DNA from: Sciurus carolinensis | Taxonomy: Eukaryota > Chordata > Mammalia > Rodentia > Sciuridae | Direction of reading: 5' to 3' | DNA length: 64,000 bases | Assembly: GCF_902686445.1 (NCBI RefSeq) | Contig: NC_062216.1 | Span: 14,157,084 to 14,221,083, forward strand | Part shown: positions 35,244-47,745 of the stretch, one piece after another | How the letters are laid out: each line of letters starts with the position of its first letter | How positions within the stretch are numbered: the stretch's first letter is position 1 | The notes under the pieces: model-generated | Told to the model about the DNA's origin: nothing | Database searches by the model: none | What the model saw: the letters and a program-made list of their open reading frames with translations, nothing else | Translations under genes and position numbers: made by a program

Positions 35244-37041
35244 CTAGAGTCAAATGTGTTCAGCAGCTCACTCTGGGCTTCTTGCAGTGTGGAGAGCCAA
35301 AGCAGCCAAGATGGGTTAGCAGATGTGGGGCCGTTGGAATTCATTTCCTGTCTTCTTTAAAACTTCCAGTTCTCCTGCATACATCCGCACCTCTTTGTGC
35401 TGATAGCTGAGCGATCCAGGCCTGACATTAGGTTCATGGTTTTTATTCCAGGCTCTCAGGTCTTCATTATTTCATGACAAGTACTCTCCAATGATAGTGG
35501 AGTATTTTTCTCTCCAGTGACAGCTTTATTTTTTTTCTGCCCAAATTTAAAACCTACCTGTCATCGGACAAGGTGGTTATGGTTTTTCCCAGCAGGAGCA
35601 GGTATGGGGTGTTTGGAAAGATGGGCTCGCCTAGGTGGGATTTTGCTCTCCAAGGATGATGTGGGTGAAGAGTTCAAGAGAATAGAGGAAGGGATTAAAA
35701 TCATGGTCCAGGGAGACAATGCTTGGTCATGAGGAGAAAAGGACCATGCAAAGCTGCTGCAATACATACAGGGGGTGGGGGGTCCCTGCAGACACTGCGG
35801 CTTTAGAGGAATATGGTGGAAAGATGGCCAAGGGGCACAGATGCAGAGTAGAGAGATGGAGGAGGGCCTATGATTGGTAGATAAGGTGTGAGCTATGATC
35901 ATGAAGGAGCAGCTGCAGCCGGTGGAGGAAGGCCCCTGGACAGAGGAGACATGTGGCCGAGAGGCCGAGAGTACTAGAAGGGCTGCTGTGGACAATCAAA
36001 CCACCAAGGTTATGACAGGTGAAGTTCAAGGAGAGGACAGAGAGAAACACATTCTAGACCCAGTGAACCCTGTCCTGTGCTCAGGGCTGTCATCTAAAGT
36101 GGCCTTTGGTTTGCATTATGAGAGGCCTTTTAAACCTGAATGTGAATTTTGCCATTGGTTGAGTTTTTGTTTGTTTTTAGCCCTGGGTACCTGTTGGGCA
36201 CACCGCAAGTATTAGCTGATTGATTCATTTTGATCTGGGAGAATATGAGAGCGGTTGACAAAACAGTGTGTGCTCTTAAGACCAGAGTGTGGCCAGTGCC
36301 CTGGGCTCTGCCCCAGTGGAGTTTGATCTGCAAATCAGGCTTGTGGATGGGCTAAGAACCCTGCCCATGACCCTATAAAAGGCCACCCCTCCAGGAGTCC
36401 CCAGACTCCTGTGCAGTTCAGGCAGAAGTGGTGAAGCTGGTGGAAGCACCAGGGCCCCTCACCCCTCCCGGGTTTCCATCCTGGTTGTCGGCAGGTCCTA
36501 GTGCTCACAGCACCTCTGAGCTCAGATAAACTAGAGGCCCTTTTAGGCAGTTCTAGAAGGGGCAGCTGACCCACTTAGTATCCTCTGGGTGGCTCTCAGC
36601 CCATAAACTAAGGTCCTGGTTCTCCACCCTGTTGCACCCCTATTCCTGATCAGAACAGCAAAGCCAATGACCCTGCAGATTCTGACTTAAACAATTTCCA
36701 TTACCTGACAGAGCCCAGGGCCTGGCATTCAAACGGAAGTGCATTTATGATCTTTCTTCTCCAAAGGACCTGTTAATTTGTTCACACATCTCTTCTCTCA
36801 TCAGGAGAAACATTTCTTAGGGTAAATGAGTGGAAAGAGTAAAATGAAATTTTGCTTCTGATTGAATGGCTTTTTTGTGTCCAAAGTGTGCGCCTCATCT
36901 TGTGTCCCAAATACCACTTTCCCAGCCAGCTAGATGCCAGTCTATGCCTAGAACCATCCTGTGTTCCTGCAGGCAGACCCAGAGGCTGACTGCACTGGAA
37001 TCAGGACAATCAGGAGATGGGCACTACATATATAGGGGGAA

Positions 37042-37071
37042 AACAACAACAACAACAACAACAACAACAAA
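37042..37071 (+). repeat. (CAA)n microsatellite
   Basis: About nine AAC/CAA units after TATAGGGGGAAAA. Confidence 0.97.
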
Positions 37072-37904
37072 ATCGGCATGAAATTGGGCTAAATAGCAGA
37101 CCACGCATGGTAGTGTCGTCCAGTGCTAAGTACAGATTTACAGAGTTAAGGAAAAGTAACTGATCAAGCACAGGTAGAGGGCAGCCTTACTGGGGGTCCT
37201 TGGAAGGCGCAGAAGAGAGCAGCTCTTGGGCAGCTTAGCTCCACTCAGCACTCCTGGGTGTTTACTCCATTCGCTCCATCTCCAAAGTGCGGCAAACCCC
37301 ATAGCATCCAGGCTTTGCAACTCTGCACGGTTCCTTTAAAGGTGTGCTGATCTGCTCCAGCCCTCTGCGAGGGTGGTTTCTGTCGCTGCAGATGGAATAA
37401 GGGCACCACTTCTTTTTACCATCTGCTCTTCGGCAGTGCAGCTACAGAACATTCCAAGGGAGAGGCCCCGCTTGAAAGGTGGAGGGTCTTTTCCGTTGCT
37501 AGTACTTAGTAAGACAAACATGAGCTTGTTGTAGAAACAGCAATTGATTAGGGAGCATATGTTTCAGTGGAGCTGGATGGCTTAGAAACCAGGCCAGATT
37601 GAGAAACCAGTTGGAAAACCTCAGCCCAGATGTTTTCAATAAACTCTTTGTTCCCACAACGTGTCTGAGGCGCTCTCCTTTAAGACTGGACTTACCATCC
37701 ATCACAGCAGACGCGTTCCAACCAGGCCTGGAAGTCAGAAGACTGGCCCCGTGGCCTCCCCGACCTTAAAGAACCTCAGCTTCCCTCCTCGATTTTCTGA
37801 TCTTTATAATGGGGGTGTTTTTATTCTGCTTTTTTCTTGCATTATGGGATTTATTATTTCCCTGGCTTCCTGGAAGGAGGAAAGGAAGATTGAATATGTC
37901 CCAG

Positions 37905-38070
37905 GCAAATCCATTATTTCATTGGATCTCCATGGCTACCTGTTTATTGCGCATTGTTTTTATTTGAAAAATGGGAACCAGGCTTGGTTAAGCAGCTGAC
38001 CAAGTCACTAGTGCCCAAGTCCATGGTAGATGGGACTAGAACCCAGGTTTGTGGGACTCTGCTGTTTAAT
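37905..38070 (+). repeat. MIR-like SINE fragment
   Basis: GAAAAATGGGAACCAGGCTT, CAGCTGACCAAGTCACTAG and GGACTAGAACCCAGGTTTGT follow the MIR order. Confidence 0.7.
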
Positions 38071-38164
38071 AGACTTCTAAAAGGAGCCTGAAGAAAAACA
38101 AGGCACTTGGTTTTCTTTTCTTTCATTTGGTAGTGGCATTTATAAAAATCACTATTTGAAAACC

Positions 38165-39115
38165 CTCCAGAACTTTTTTTTTTAATTTTTATTTTTAATT
38201 GTGGCAAAACATGCATAATGTAAAATTCACATCTTCACCATTTTGAAGTGCACAGTGCAGTAGTACTGTTTAGTAGTACTGTTTGGTATGTTTAGTATGT
38301 TCACCTTTTTTGTGCTGAGATCTCCAGAACATTTTCATGTTGCAGCACCGAGGCTCTATGCCCATTAAACAAACACTGCCCACCCCCCCTGCCCCTGGAC
38401 CCTGACCACCCCATTCTGTTTCCTGTCTCTGTGAGTGTGGCTGTTCTAGGTGCTGCATGTTAAGTGGAATCATCTAATATTTGTCCTTTCAGGACTGACT
38501 GACTCCACTTCATCTGATGTCCCCCAAGGTTTGTCCAGGCTGTAGTAAGTGTCGGAATTGTTTTCCTCTTTAAGTCTGTTCCATTGTATTTATGTACCAT
38601 GATTTGTCAACAGATACTAGTCTTGCTTCCACCCCTTGCCCACATTGTGAATATGGCTGCTGTGAATGTGGGTGTGCAGATACTTCTTCGAGACTGCTTT
38701 TGGTTCTTTGGGATATATACACAGAATTGCCAGACTGTATGATAGTTTTATACTTTTTGGTACCAGGGATCAAACCTAGGGGCACTTAACCACTGAGCCA
38801 CATCCCCAGTACTTTAAAAATATTTTTTATTTAAAGACAGGGTCTTGCTGAGTTGCTTAGGGCCTTGATGAGTTGCTGAGTCTGACTTTGAACTTGTGAT
38901 CATCCTGCCTCAGCCTCCTGAGCCGCTGGGATTTATTTTAAATTTTTGAGGAGCTGCCTTGCTGTTTTCCATAGCAGGTGTGTGATTAGGCCTTTGCACC
39001 AGGGATGCACATCTGTGCTGACACTTGTTATTTTTCTGTTTTGTTTTGATAGTAGCCATTCTATGACATGAGGTAGTAGGTGTCTCACTGTGGTTAACTT
39101 CTAGCTCTTTGCACA
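38165..39115 (-). mobile_element. L1 3' region, antisense, with nested SINE
   Basis: AAATTCACATCTTCACCATT, ATTGTGAATATGGCTGCTGT and TTTTCCATAGCAGGTGTGTG are the complement of L1 3' text. It is split by an antisense dimeric SINE at 38756-38934. Confidence 0.8.
38756..38934 (-). mobile_element. B1-ID dimeric SINE, antisense
   Basis: GGTACCAGGGATCAAACCTA and CACTGAGCCACATCCCCAG (ID half), then GACAGGGTCTTGCTGAGTTG and CTGCCTCAGCCTCCTGAG (7SL half). The first bases of the 7SL half are missing. Confidence 0.92.
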
Positions 39116-39639
39116 CTGGATTCTCTACCTAGCTGGTGAGATAAAAGAGCTGGAGGTAAGGAGAGTTCCAGAGTAGCCTTCTGGAATATGAAGAGCTGGC
39201 TCTGTGGTTAGTGTAGCTGCTCCATCTCTCAACCAGGCAGAGTAAACATCAAGAAATGGGCAGGGCACTGAATAGGGAATTGAGGCCCAGTCTCTGGGCT
39301 GAGAAGCCTGGTACATGTGGGCTGCCTCTCTGAGCCAGGGCTCTGCTTCTGGGATGTGGAAATAATCATGCCACCTTGTCCTCTTCCCTGAGGTATGGAA
39401 AGATCCAGCAGGTAATACATGGGAAATTGCCAAAAAAACTGTAAAACTTCAATTACAGAATAGCTTTGCTTTTCCCCAAGGAGTCAGAGGTCAGCCTCTG
39501 CCATAGGTAGCAGGTGAGACTGGCTTGTGCCATAGTCCATAAATTAAAATCCTCCTCTTCCTCGTCATTATCATTTTTGGTAACTAAGGGGTAAACTGGG
39601 CTTGTGCTGTGTACTATCCAATCAGCACACACCTCTGCA

Positions 39640-39770
39640 GCCCAGATATCACTATCACCCGCTTTAGCTTTAACCAGGGTCATAAAGCTAAAAGTGCCTG
39701 CACCAGAATTCAAACCCAGCTTCACCTCCAAAGCCCCTGCTCTTTCTGCTAGACCACGGGACTTCTGAGC
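39640..39770 (+). repeat. MIR-like SINE fragment
   Basis: AGGGTCATAAAGCTAAAAGT, then CAGAATTCAAACCCAGCTTC and TTTCTGCTAGACCACGGGAC. Confidence 0.8.
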
Positions 39771-40021
39771 TTGAATCAGATTTCTGTCCTAACTGTGCCT
39801 AGTCTACCACTTCCTCAAATCACATCAGTTGCCTGTTCTGGCAAGGAAATCCAGATGGTCTAGGACTAGATGCAGTATCTTTACATAAAATCAATTGATG
39901 GCCACACACACGTAGCCAAAAATAAAAAAAAAATTTCTCTTTCCATGTAAGACACTGGTGCCCCCCAGACACCCAATCTGCATTGACATGGTGCTTGATT
40001 TCTCTCCTCTGCTTCCTTCAG

Positions 40022-40197
40022 GGCCCATCTGGTTGGACAACGTCCACTGCACTGGCAAAGAGGCGACCCTGGCAGCCTGCTCCTCCAATGGCTGGGGTGT
40101 CACCGACTGCAAGCACACGGAAGACGTCGGCGTGGTGTGCAGTGATAAAAGGATTCCTGGGTTCAAATTTGACAATTTGTTGTTCAACCAGATAGAG
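40022..40197 (+). CDS. LOXL2: LOXL2 exon 3: C-terminal half of SRCR1
   Basis: The exon encodes residues 122-180, opening with [12 protein letters not shown] and running through [30 protein letters not shown] to NQIE. Cys131, 141, 151 and 161 join Cys87 and Cys100 of exon 2 to give the six-cysteine pattern of a group A SRCR domain. The acceptor is TTCCTTCAG ending at 40021, and the two leading G bases complete the Gly122 codon. The 3' boundary is unusual: the frame-preserving cut after GAG (E180) leaves GCAAGT, a GC-type donor, not GT. The domain is extracellular and modulates substrate handling rather than catalysis. Confidence 0.96.
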
Positions 40198-40203
40198 GCA
40201 AGT
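40198..40203 (+). other. LOXL2: Non-canonical GC splice donor of intron 3
   Basis: The exon/intron junction reads ATAGAG|GCAAGT. Apart from the C at +2 it matches the donor consensus perfectly, as is typical of functional GC-AG introns. The nearest GT (40202-40203) would add four bases and break the frame into exon 4, which starts in phase 0 with AAC CTG AAC. The partner acceptor at 53786 is a normal CCCCAG. Confidence 0.88.
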
Positions 40204-40219
40204 CACCTGCTCTTGATGA

Positions 40220-40320
40220 CTTCCTTTTTAATTTTTATTCTGAGACAGGGTTAAGTTGCTGAGGTTGGCTTGGAACTTGTAATCTTCCTGTAACTGAAAT
40301 TCCAGGTGGGCGCCACCTGT
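40220..40320 (-). mobile_element. 7SL-type SINE fragment, antisense
   Basis: TTCTGAGACAGGGTTAAGTT, GGAACTTGTAATCTTCCTG and ATTCCAGGTGGGCGCC match the complement of the B1-like half. It starts about 20 bases downstream of exon 3. Confidence 0.7.
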
Positions 40321-42479
40321 TCCCGGGTAACTTCTTCACCTGGACATTTTTCTTCTCCCATGTAACTTGCTTCTTGCTGATGATTTTAAGAAGTGTGTGT
40401 GTGAGCACCAAACAAGGGGGATCTGCTCCCCCCAGCTCTGGTTTGAGGACACCTTTGGGGTGGCATCTGTGGAGAAGGGCATTTCAGGCACAGAGAACAA
40501 GTGGGGCAGTCAGGAGTGCAGAGTGTGGCCTGGGATGTTTGGGAGAAGGTGTGTGTTGACAGCGCAAGAACTGAGGCTAAGAGGGCGAGCAGGAGACACC
40601 TTCGGAGCCTGCTCTGTGGACTGGAACATGTATTTGTTATTATTTGCTGGGTAACACATTTCCCTGGATTTTTCAGCCTAGCAGCCACATTTATTATCTC
40701 ATGTGGTTTCTAAGATTCAGGATGGCATGGTGGCTTAGCTACTTGATTCCTCGAAGAGTCTCTGGAAGCTGCAGTCAGTAGTAGACTGGGGCTGGAGATT
40801 CCACCCCCCATGCTAATTCCTGTGTTTGTAGGTGGGCTTTGGTCTCCTGCTGGCTGTGGACTGGAGCCCTCTGTTTCCCTCTGCCTGGCCTCTCCATAGG
40901 CTGCTTGTGTGTCCCCAAGACATGGCAGTTGTCTTCTCCCACAGTGAGTGATCCATAGGAGAGTGAAGGGCAGCACCAGGTAGGAGCCAGAGTGTCTCAA
41001 AACCTAATCTCAGAAGTGATGTCCGTCATTTCTGCTGTATTCTCTTGATCACACAGACCAACCCTGGTACTTTGTGGGAGGAGATGACGTAAGGACATGA
41101 ATACAGGCAGTGGAGATCATCGGGGACCTTCTTGGGGGGCATCTTGGAGGCTGGCAACCCCTGGAGAGTTGATTCCAAATCTAGCTGAGGATCAAATTAC
41201 AAATGCAGACCTGGGCCTCACCCCTGACCTGCTGAGTCAGACCTTCCTGTTACAGGCCCAGCATGTTTTTCTAAGCTCCCCCAGATGATTCTAAGGACTC
41301 TGGCGTTGCCAGCCCCAGTCAGCACTTGGAAGAGGCCATCGGGGCTTGTGACCCTTTGACATGGCACAGTTACAGATTGAGTCTTTTTTTCAACAACTTC
41401 TTCACCCACCCAAACAAAGCCAACCAAACAGATGGCTTCTTGCTCTGCTCTTAGGTATTAAGGTAGGATGGGAAAAGGTGGCAACGAGACTCCCATCCTC
41501 ATGGAACATGTTAACTGTCCCAAGGGACTGTGGGATCTGTCATGAACCCAGGCCAAGGAGCCTCACTGTGCCTTGGCCTCCAGCCCACCCCATCAGTAAT
41601 GCTGAAGAAAAGTGACTTGAAATGGCCCTATTTGGGCTCCAGAGGAAGTCCCCCCCTGACTGTTGTCCATGTGTTTTCCTCTCGTGACTCACGCTGCCCT
41701 GCCTCTCTCTGCCTTCCCAGGGCAGGCCAAGTACACTGGGAACAGGTCCAGCCTGCCCTGAGCAGGCAGAGGTTTCCCATCCTTCCCTCAGCCAGAAGGT
41801 CCGGACCACTTCCAGTGGACACTCAGAAGCATCCTCTTTCCTTTGAGATAACCAGAGGGTGTGTTATAGAGATGTACTTTGCTTAGTAACTGAACTTTAC
41901 CAACGACACCTTTGCTTCACCATAGAGTTGATTTGGAAGGTGTGCTTGTGCAGAACTTCCCACTCTTTATTACCTCATGCAGAATAGTTATCCCTGCTGG
42001 TATGTATCTCATCTCTCTGAGAAGCCCTTGAGGGCAGGAGCTGTATCTTACTAATCACTGTACCAAGCAGGTGTAATTCTAGGTACCTCATGAGAACAGT
42101 ATCTCCAACTCCCAAATGATGTTCTCTGCAGAAATGCAAACCAGAGATTCCACAGGTGGAAGATCTCCCCGGATAAAATACTAAAACCAGTGATGATAAA
42201 GACATAGGAGCAAATCATCCCTTCATAGCATTGTCCTGCTTGATAGGACAGTGACCCTCATTATCATGTCTTTACCAGGCCTCTGTTCAGCCTAGAACCT
42301 CAGGATAACTCTCCTGGAGTGTCCAGTGAAGCCCCAGGGTTCTTGACATAAGGAAGGAATGGATGGTGTGAATAAAAGGAAGATTGGCCAAAACATCATT
42401 GGGTTTTAGGTTGAGAAAAGGAGAATATTCATCTTTCACTAGAAAAAAATGATCCTGGAGAAAAGACGCTGTGAGTGAC

Positions 42480-42550
42480 CCTTCATTGGATAAATGTTTA
42501 TTAAATGCCTACTATGTGCCAGTTCCAATGCTAAGCATTTGGGGTGGGGA
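42480..42550 (+). repeat. L2-like LINE 3' fragment
   Basis: AATGTTTATTAAATGCCTAC followed by TATGTGCCAGTTCCAATGC. Confidence 0.65.
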
Positions 42551-44283
42551 TTAAGATGGGTCATATCAAAAGCAGAAACCTAATGGAGTGGAAAAGGCAT
42601 AGAGGATCTGAAAAAGATGTTGCTGGAGGGAACCTTCTTATTCTGGGAGGGCTGAGCTCCCCTGGCAGGGAAGCACAGTACCCGTCTCTGTCCTGCACAT
42701 TTGTTGGATGTCTGCTGCACACGTCATGTCTGGGATACCATTTGGAAAGACGATATGGTTCTCAGGACCTGTGGAGGCAGGATGTGGACCCTGGGAAAGC
42801 TGTAGGATCGTCCAGGCAAAGAACTCAGGCCCTGATGCATTTACAGTAACCTGAGGGGGCTGTCAAGGCAGGCGTCTGGTTCAAAGGGCCAGATGATTCA
42901 CAGTCATCAATTACACTTTCCTAGAAGGCCACCCTCTTGCTGTCACACAGACCGGACTGGTGACCACGAGCCAGGGTGGAGCTTCCTTGTCCAGCCACAG
43001 ACCCGGAGGAAATTTTCAGCTGATGGGCGGTCCCCCTGAGACTTTTTTCTTTGGTGTCCACTGAAATTAGGTCATGTGGGGGCCTATATTAAGGGTGCCT
43101 CAGGAGAGCCTTTGTGAGTTGCCAGAAGATTGTTGCATCCTCGGCTTTGTGGCTTAAGCTTATGCTTACTGTCAGCCTGGCAGAGAGGGAGACACCCAGA
43201 CCACCTACAGGGGATACTTGGGAGATGCTGAGAAGTTTCTCCAAAATACCTGATGGAATGGTCTGTGTCAGCCACTGATGTCACGGAATCATTCCTTTCA
43301 GCTAAGAAAATGACCTCTATTAAATTTTTGTGGATGAGAGGATGAGACATAGCTTTGGTGGCCATGCAGTTAGGTGGAGTCATTGGGTACTGACTAATGA
43401 GGCCCTGGGAGAACTAGTGACTAATTTAGTGTGAGCACAGTGGATGGTCTATAATGGCGAGCCTTAAGGCTCTGCTTCTGCCGACCCATCAAGCCTCAGG
43501 AGTCTGCATGGAAATTAAGATGTGGACTGATAAAATATTTAAGAAACAAAACTAGAAGGGACTGCTGTAATATAAAATTGTGGAAAACCACTGTGGTAGA
43601 AATAATAGTCTCCAACTGTAACAATAATAGACCTCAATGTAACATAGTAAGGATAGATGTTACATTTTACATATGTTACGTTCAAGGTCCTGTATCATGG
43701 TTCATGGAGAAAAGGAGTCAGCCACAAGTACGGGCAACAGGGAAAGTGACAAAAGAGCACTGATTATTAAAAAAAAACAAAACCAAAATCTAATCTCTGT
43801 GGTGTTGATTGACTAAACACACAGCACGAACCAACTTGAAAAGTGAGAGCAGAGTGCTCTGCAGAGACAGGGGTGGTCTCCATGGACTCGTCAGCTCAGT
43901 TCTGGTCCGTCTCTTGACCAGGTCACGCCAGCAGAATGGAAACAAACCTGGAAACCATATCGTATGAGGGACAGATCATTTTTCTGTCAAGAAAAGAGAT
44001 GTGGGGGAGGTGTGTTGGTTCTCTTCAAATGTCTGAGGTACTACCATGGAGAGAAATTTTATAATATTGTCCAGTCCCAGAGCAAAGATGGAGGGTCAAA
44101 TGTTGCGGATCGATTTCAAACGTGGGGAACCCACAGTGGACTGCTCCCTGGGTAGGGGTGAGCTCCTTGTCACTGGAGGTGTGTAAGCAGGAACTAGATG
44201 ACCTCCTGCCAGGAGTGTTACAGTCAGATTCCTACGTGGAGAAAGACGTGGGATTGGTGATTGCCCAATTCTAAGATCCCTTC

Positions 44284-44333
44284 TTTCCCTGATGCTAAAA
44301 ATGTACCCTTTCCCTGAGACTAAAAATGTACCC
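44284..44333 (+). repeat. Two-copy short tandem duplication
   Basis: A 25-base unit containing CTAAAAATGTACCC occurs twice in direct succession with small changes. Confidence 0.9.
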
Positions 44334-44410
44334 ACCCATCCCTCTTTGGAGCTGCCCACTAGCTAGCTCTTGGTATTGTAAATGCTTGTGTAGATTGACA
44401 CCCCTCCCCT

Positions 44411-44411
<1 letters not shown>

Positions 44412-44452
<41 letters not shown>
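44412..44452 (+). repeat. (CA)n microsatellite
   Basis: About 18-20 CA units with one T interruption. Confidence 0.97.
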
Positions 44453-44454
<2 letters not shown>

Positions 44455-44920
44455 AGGCCAACTAGTGTGTGTGTTTTTGCTGGGGCCCTCTCCCTGCCTC
44501 TTCTCTGGCCCCTCACAACCTTGACCTTGAAACCAGGTGCAGATTTTACATCCTCGCTCTGCCACATCCGAGGGTATGTGTATATACAAGCCCTTCCTTG
44601 ATAGGTTTGGGCCTGTGAATTCAAAAGTGGCCAAGAGTGAAGTGTGGTCCAAAACCAAGTGTTTTCTCTGTCTCTTGTGACCCAGTTGTAAACCCCTGAG
44701 CTGACGGAGGTGATGAGGACACCGGTGTCACTCCCCCCCCTACTCTGCAGGGACAGGGCCTAGGCTCTGGGGCACACCCCCTCAGAGATGCCTAGAGATT
44801 GGGGACAGATCACAGAATCACAGGTGGCCTTCTCAGGCTTGCACCTTCTCCAGGGTGCATTAGAATTCCCTGGGCAGTGGGGGACACTGTACCAGCCTAA
44901 AGCAGGCTTGTTCCCCTAGG

Positions 44921-45097
44921 GGATGCCAGAGGCATGAGTCACGAAGCCCCAGAGCCTGGCTGATAAGAGTTTCACTTAATTGACTAATTGTGCTTCCTGG
45001 ACTTCTGTGGGCATGGGACATCCTAGGGGCTTCTTGACACTTCATAAATTCCCCTCTAGAGGGGGAAAAATGTCCCTTCCTCATATGTATGGCCCCA
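44921..45097 (+). repeat. Duplicated intronic module, copy A, with AP-1 consensus
   Basis: Starts GGATGCCAGAGGCATGAGTC. Shared ordered blocks with copy B include AGCCTGGCTGAT, TTTCACTT, TGTGCTTCC, TGACACTT and CCTCTAGAG. It contains a perfect TGAGTCA (44935-44941). Confidence 0.85.
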
Positions 45098-45360
45098 CCA
45101 AGGGAGAGTTCGCAGGTTGGACCTTGAGTTACCTGTTGGCAAGTGTCAGAACACCAGGCAAATACCATGGTCAGTAATCCACAGTGGCAGTAGTTTCTCA
45201 GAGTGACACAGCACGCACTCGTCATTTGCAAGACAGTTTTAAATGCTCTACAGGGGGAAAAATCAGACAATTTCTATAAAAGTGCTTTGCAAGACTATGA
45301 AGTGCTGTAGTACATTGCTATCCCTACTACTGACTCAAGAACCAAGTTCATCCCACTCAG

Positions 45361-45550
45361 GGATGCCAGAGGTATGAGTCATGAAGCCATGGAGCCTGGC
45401 TGATGGAATTTCACTTGATGAGCTAACTGTGCTTCCCTGAACTCTTGCAGCATCTGCTCAGGGCTTGCTCAGGGGCTCCCTGACACTTGCTGAATGCCTC
45501 TCTAGAGGCAGGAAAAAGGGCATCTGCTTCTGATGGATGGCCATGTGACC
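45361..45550 (+). repeat. Duplicated intronic module, copy B, with AP-1 consensus
   Basis: Starts GGATGCCAGAGGTATGAGTC, 440 bases downstream of copy A, with TGAGTCA at 45375-45381. Similarity to copy A is clear over about 150-190 bases with indels, and is lost on either side. Confidence 0.85.
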
Positions 45551-47629
45551 ATTTCATGCAGGAAATTAGCAGGACAGGGTCTCACTTCTCCCCTCTCCCA
45601 ACACAGGCTGTACCACCTTGCTATGGATTCTCACTTTTAGACCCCGGAGTTGGAGGCTTGAGTACCAGTCTCATGGACACTGAGCCTTGCAGCTGTGTGT
45701 CTGGAGTGGCTGATCCCTTGGGTCTCTGGATGCTCACTGTGAAAGAGAAGTTTGGCTGGATATCAGGAAAATGAGCCTTGGGGTCAATAGCCAGAAGGAG
45801 GTAGGCAGGAGCAAATAGTAAAATATAGCAACATGTTGATTCCAGGAAAATAGATTGTTTTAAACTCAGAAAACAGGGCCCAACCAAACCTCCCAGGGTT
45901 TCAAAACCTCTTAAACCAAGAGGCTTTGTTTCCTGTCTGTGGCGGGTGGACAAGTTGGAAAAAGCATCAGATAAGGAGAGATGACAACTCCAGATGCCCT
46001 TCGGAGCAAACCCCTGTTCACTGGCTGGTTTGCACATTGCTAGTCACGTGCTCCAGAAGGCTCCTGGCTGGGGCCATGTGTCCTTAGACCAGGAAACAGG
46101 AGTGCATCTTCCCCCTCCTCACCTGCCTTCTTCCCTACCCATTTTTAAAAGTTTCTTTGGCCAAAAATAAATAGGTTACCAGAACTTATCAGAAATCCCT
46201 GGGCTGTGAGATTTAGATGTTGCCTATCCCCTAACTGACTCTGAGCCTCGGTTTCTTCTTTATGACAGGAGGCAGCCATGAAGGCTTGAGAGGCCCCTAG
46301 AGAGAGGATGAGGACAGAGTCAGGAGGCCATTCGTTTCCACTAGAGGGAGAGCCCGACACCCCTACACTCTACTCTCTGGCATTCTTCTGGAAGGACTCA
46401 GTAGACCTGAAAAAGCCCTTTCTTCTCCTCAACCACAGGGACTAGGGTTGCTGTGAATTTTTTAAATTCCAGGAGTCCTGGTTTTTATTAGCCCTAGTCA
46501 GCTGCCAAATGTTCCAACATCAGCCTCCCAAGCAACAGGCTTATCTGTCCACATCTGGGGGCTCTGGGAGGTGGAGGCCCCAAAGGAAGGGTCTCCAGAG
46601 AGACTTCCAGAAGAGTGAGCACTTCCTAGCCAGGAGCTTCATTGCCCTCTTCCTGGCACCAGAGCAACAGGTCGCATCCAGTGGTTAGGACAGAAAGGGG
46701 CCTGTTTTCACCTGTGTGCAGTTTAGAAAGGGGTGAAGCCTAAACACGGACCCTTTCCCCCAGATGACGGAAGGGTAACTGGACGACTCCCCTCTGGAAG
46801 GAGAAATGGTAGCAAGGAGTGGCTCGTGCTGGAGCCTTTGGCAAAGGAGTGAAGAGCAGAGGTGGAGATCGGCAGCCCTGCATCCTCGGCCAGCTGGGCT
46901 GTCAGACGAAGCTGCCCTGGCTGTCTTCTGTCCCACCTCCCCGGGAGCTTGAGCGAGAGCATATGTAAGATCCTGCCCTACATGTGGCCAGGGCTTGTGA
47001 GCCACCACAAGGGACACAGAGAAGGAACTCTAAGGTGACCTATTTTCCCAACCAAAAATAGGTCACAGCGTCTGAAAAACAGGAGTGTTTATGCAGATAG
47101 CAGAATAAAATATTTGAAATTGTGCACACCCTAGTGAATCCGGAAAGTTGGTTTCTGGCCAAGGCGTTGCCCGTGGGACCTTGTGCAGAGCTTAAACATC
47201 ATTCTAATCATTCGTGAGATGAAACAAACGAGTTGGTAAAATCGTGCTTATTTGTAGATTACATAAGTGAATCAGGAGCATTATTATTTGTTTCAGGTGA
47301 CAGGAATGAATGAGCAGGTTTACACTCAAACTTTGGAAAGTATGGATCGGACAGTACATTGCACAGTTGTCTGGAGAAGAGAAGATTGACGGGAGAGAGC
47401 AGGGGAAGGTTGTTCCATGGTAGGGGCTGAGCTGGGTGGGGAAGCCTGTCCCTGCTCTGGTGGTCAGCCCCATTCTGTGGGGAGGTCTGGTAACACAGCT
47501 AGGGCAGGGCTGGTGGTGTCTAGCCTGGCTCTGCAAGAGGCCTGAGTGCTTCAGCTGAGGCACCTCTGCCATGCCGGGGTCACTGCTGAGGAATCGCCCA
47601 ACTTATCCCCAGGAGGCTGTAGTTACAGG

Positions 47630-47745
47630 ATCTGTTCATTCACTTCATGCATTTTAATCGAGCACCTATGCTGGGCATGTGGATAAAGGGGTTGATGACA
47701 TAGGCAGTCTTGCCCTCCCTGAACTTGCTATCCAGCAATGGAGAA
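47630..47745 (+). repeat. L2-like LINE 3' fragment
   Basis: TTCATTCACTTCATGCATTT, TCGAGCACCTATGCTGGGC and TTGCCCTCCCTGAACTTG in L2 3' order. Confidence 0.65.

Larger units (their letters stand above)
33802..40021 (+). other. LOXL2 intron 2
   Basis: Contains a DNA transposon fragment (34497-34670), MIR-like pieces (37905-38070, 39640-39765), a (CAA)n run (37042-37071) and an antisense L1 with nested SINE (38165-39115). The rest looks unique. No independent gene recognised. Confidence 0.8.

Noticed and set aside
40202..40203. GT four bases downstream as the intron 3 donor
   Set aside because: It would shift the frame into exon 4 and destroy the SRCR2 sequence; the GC donor at 40198 keeps it.
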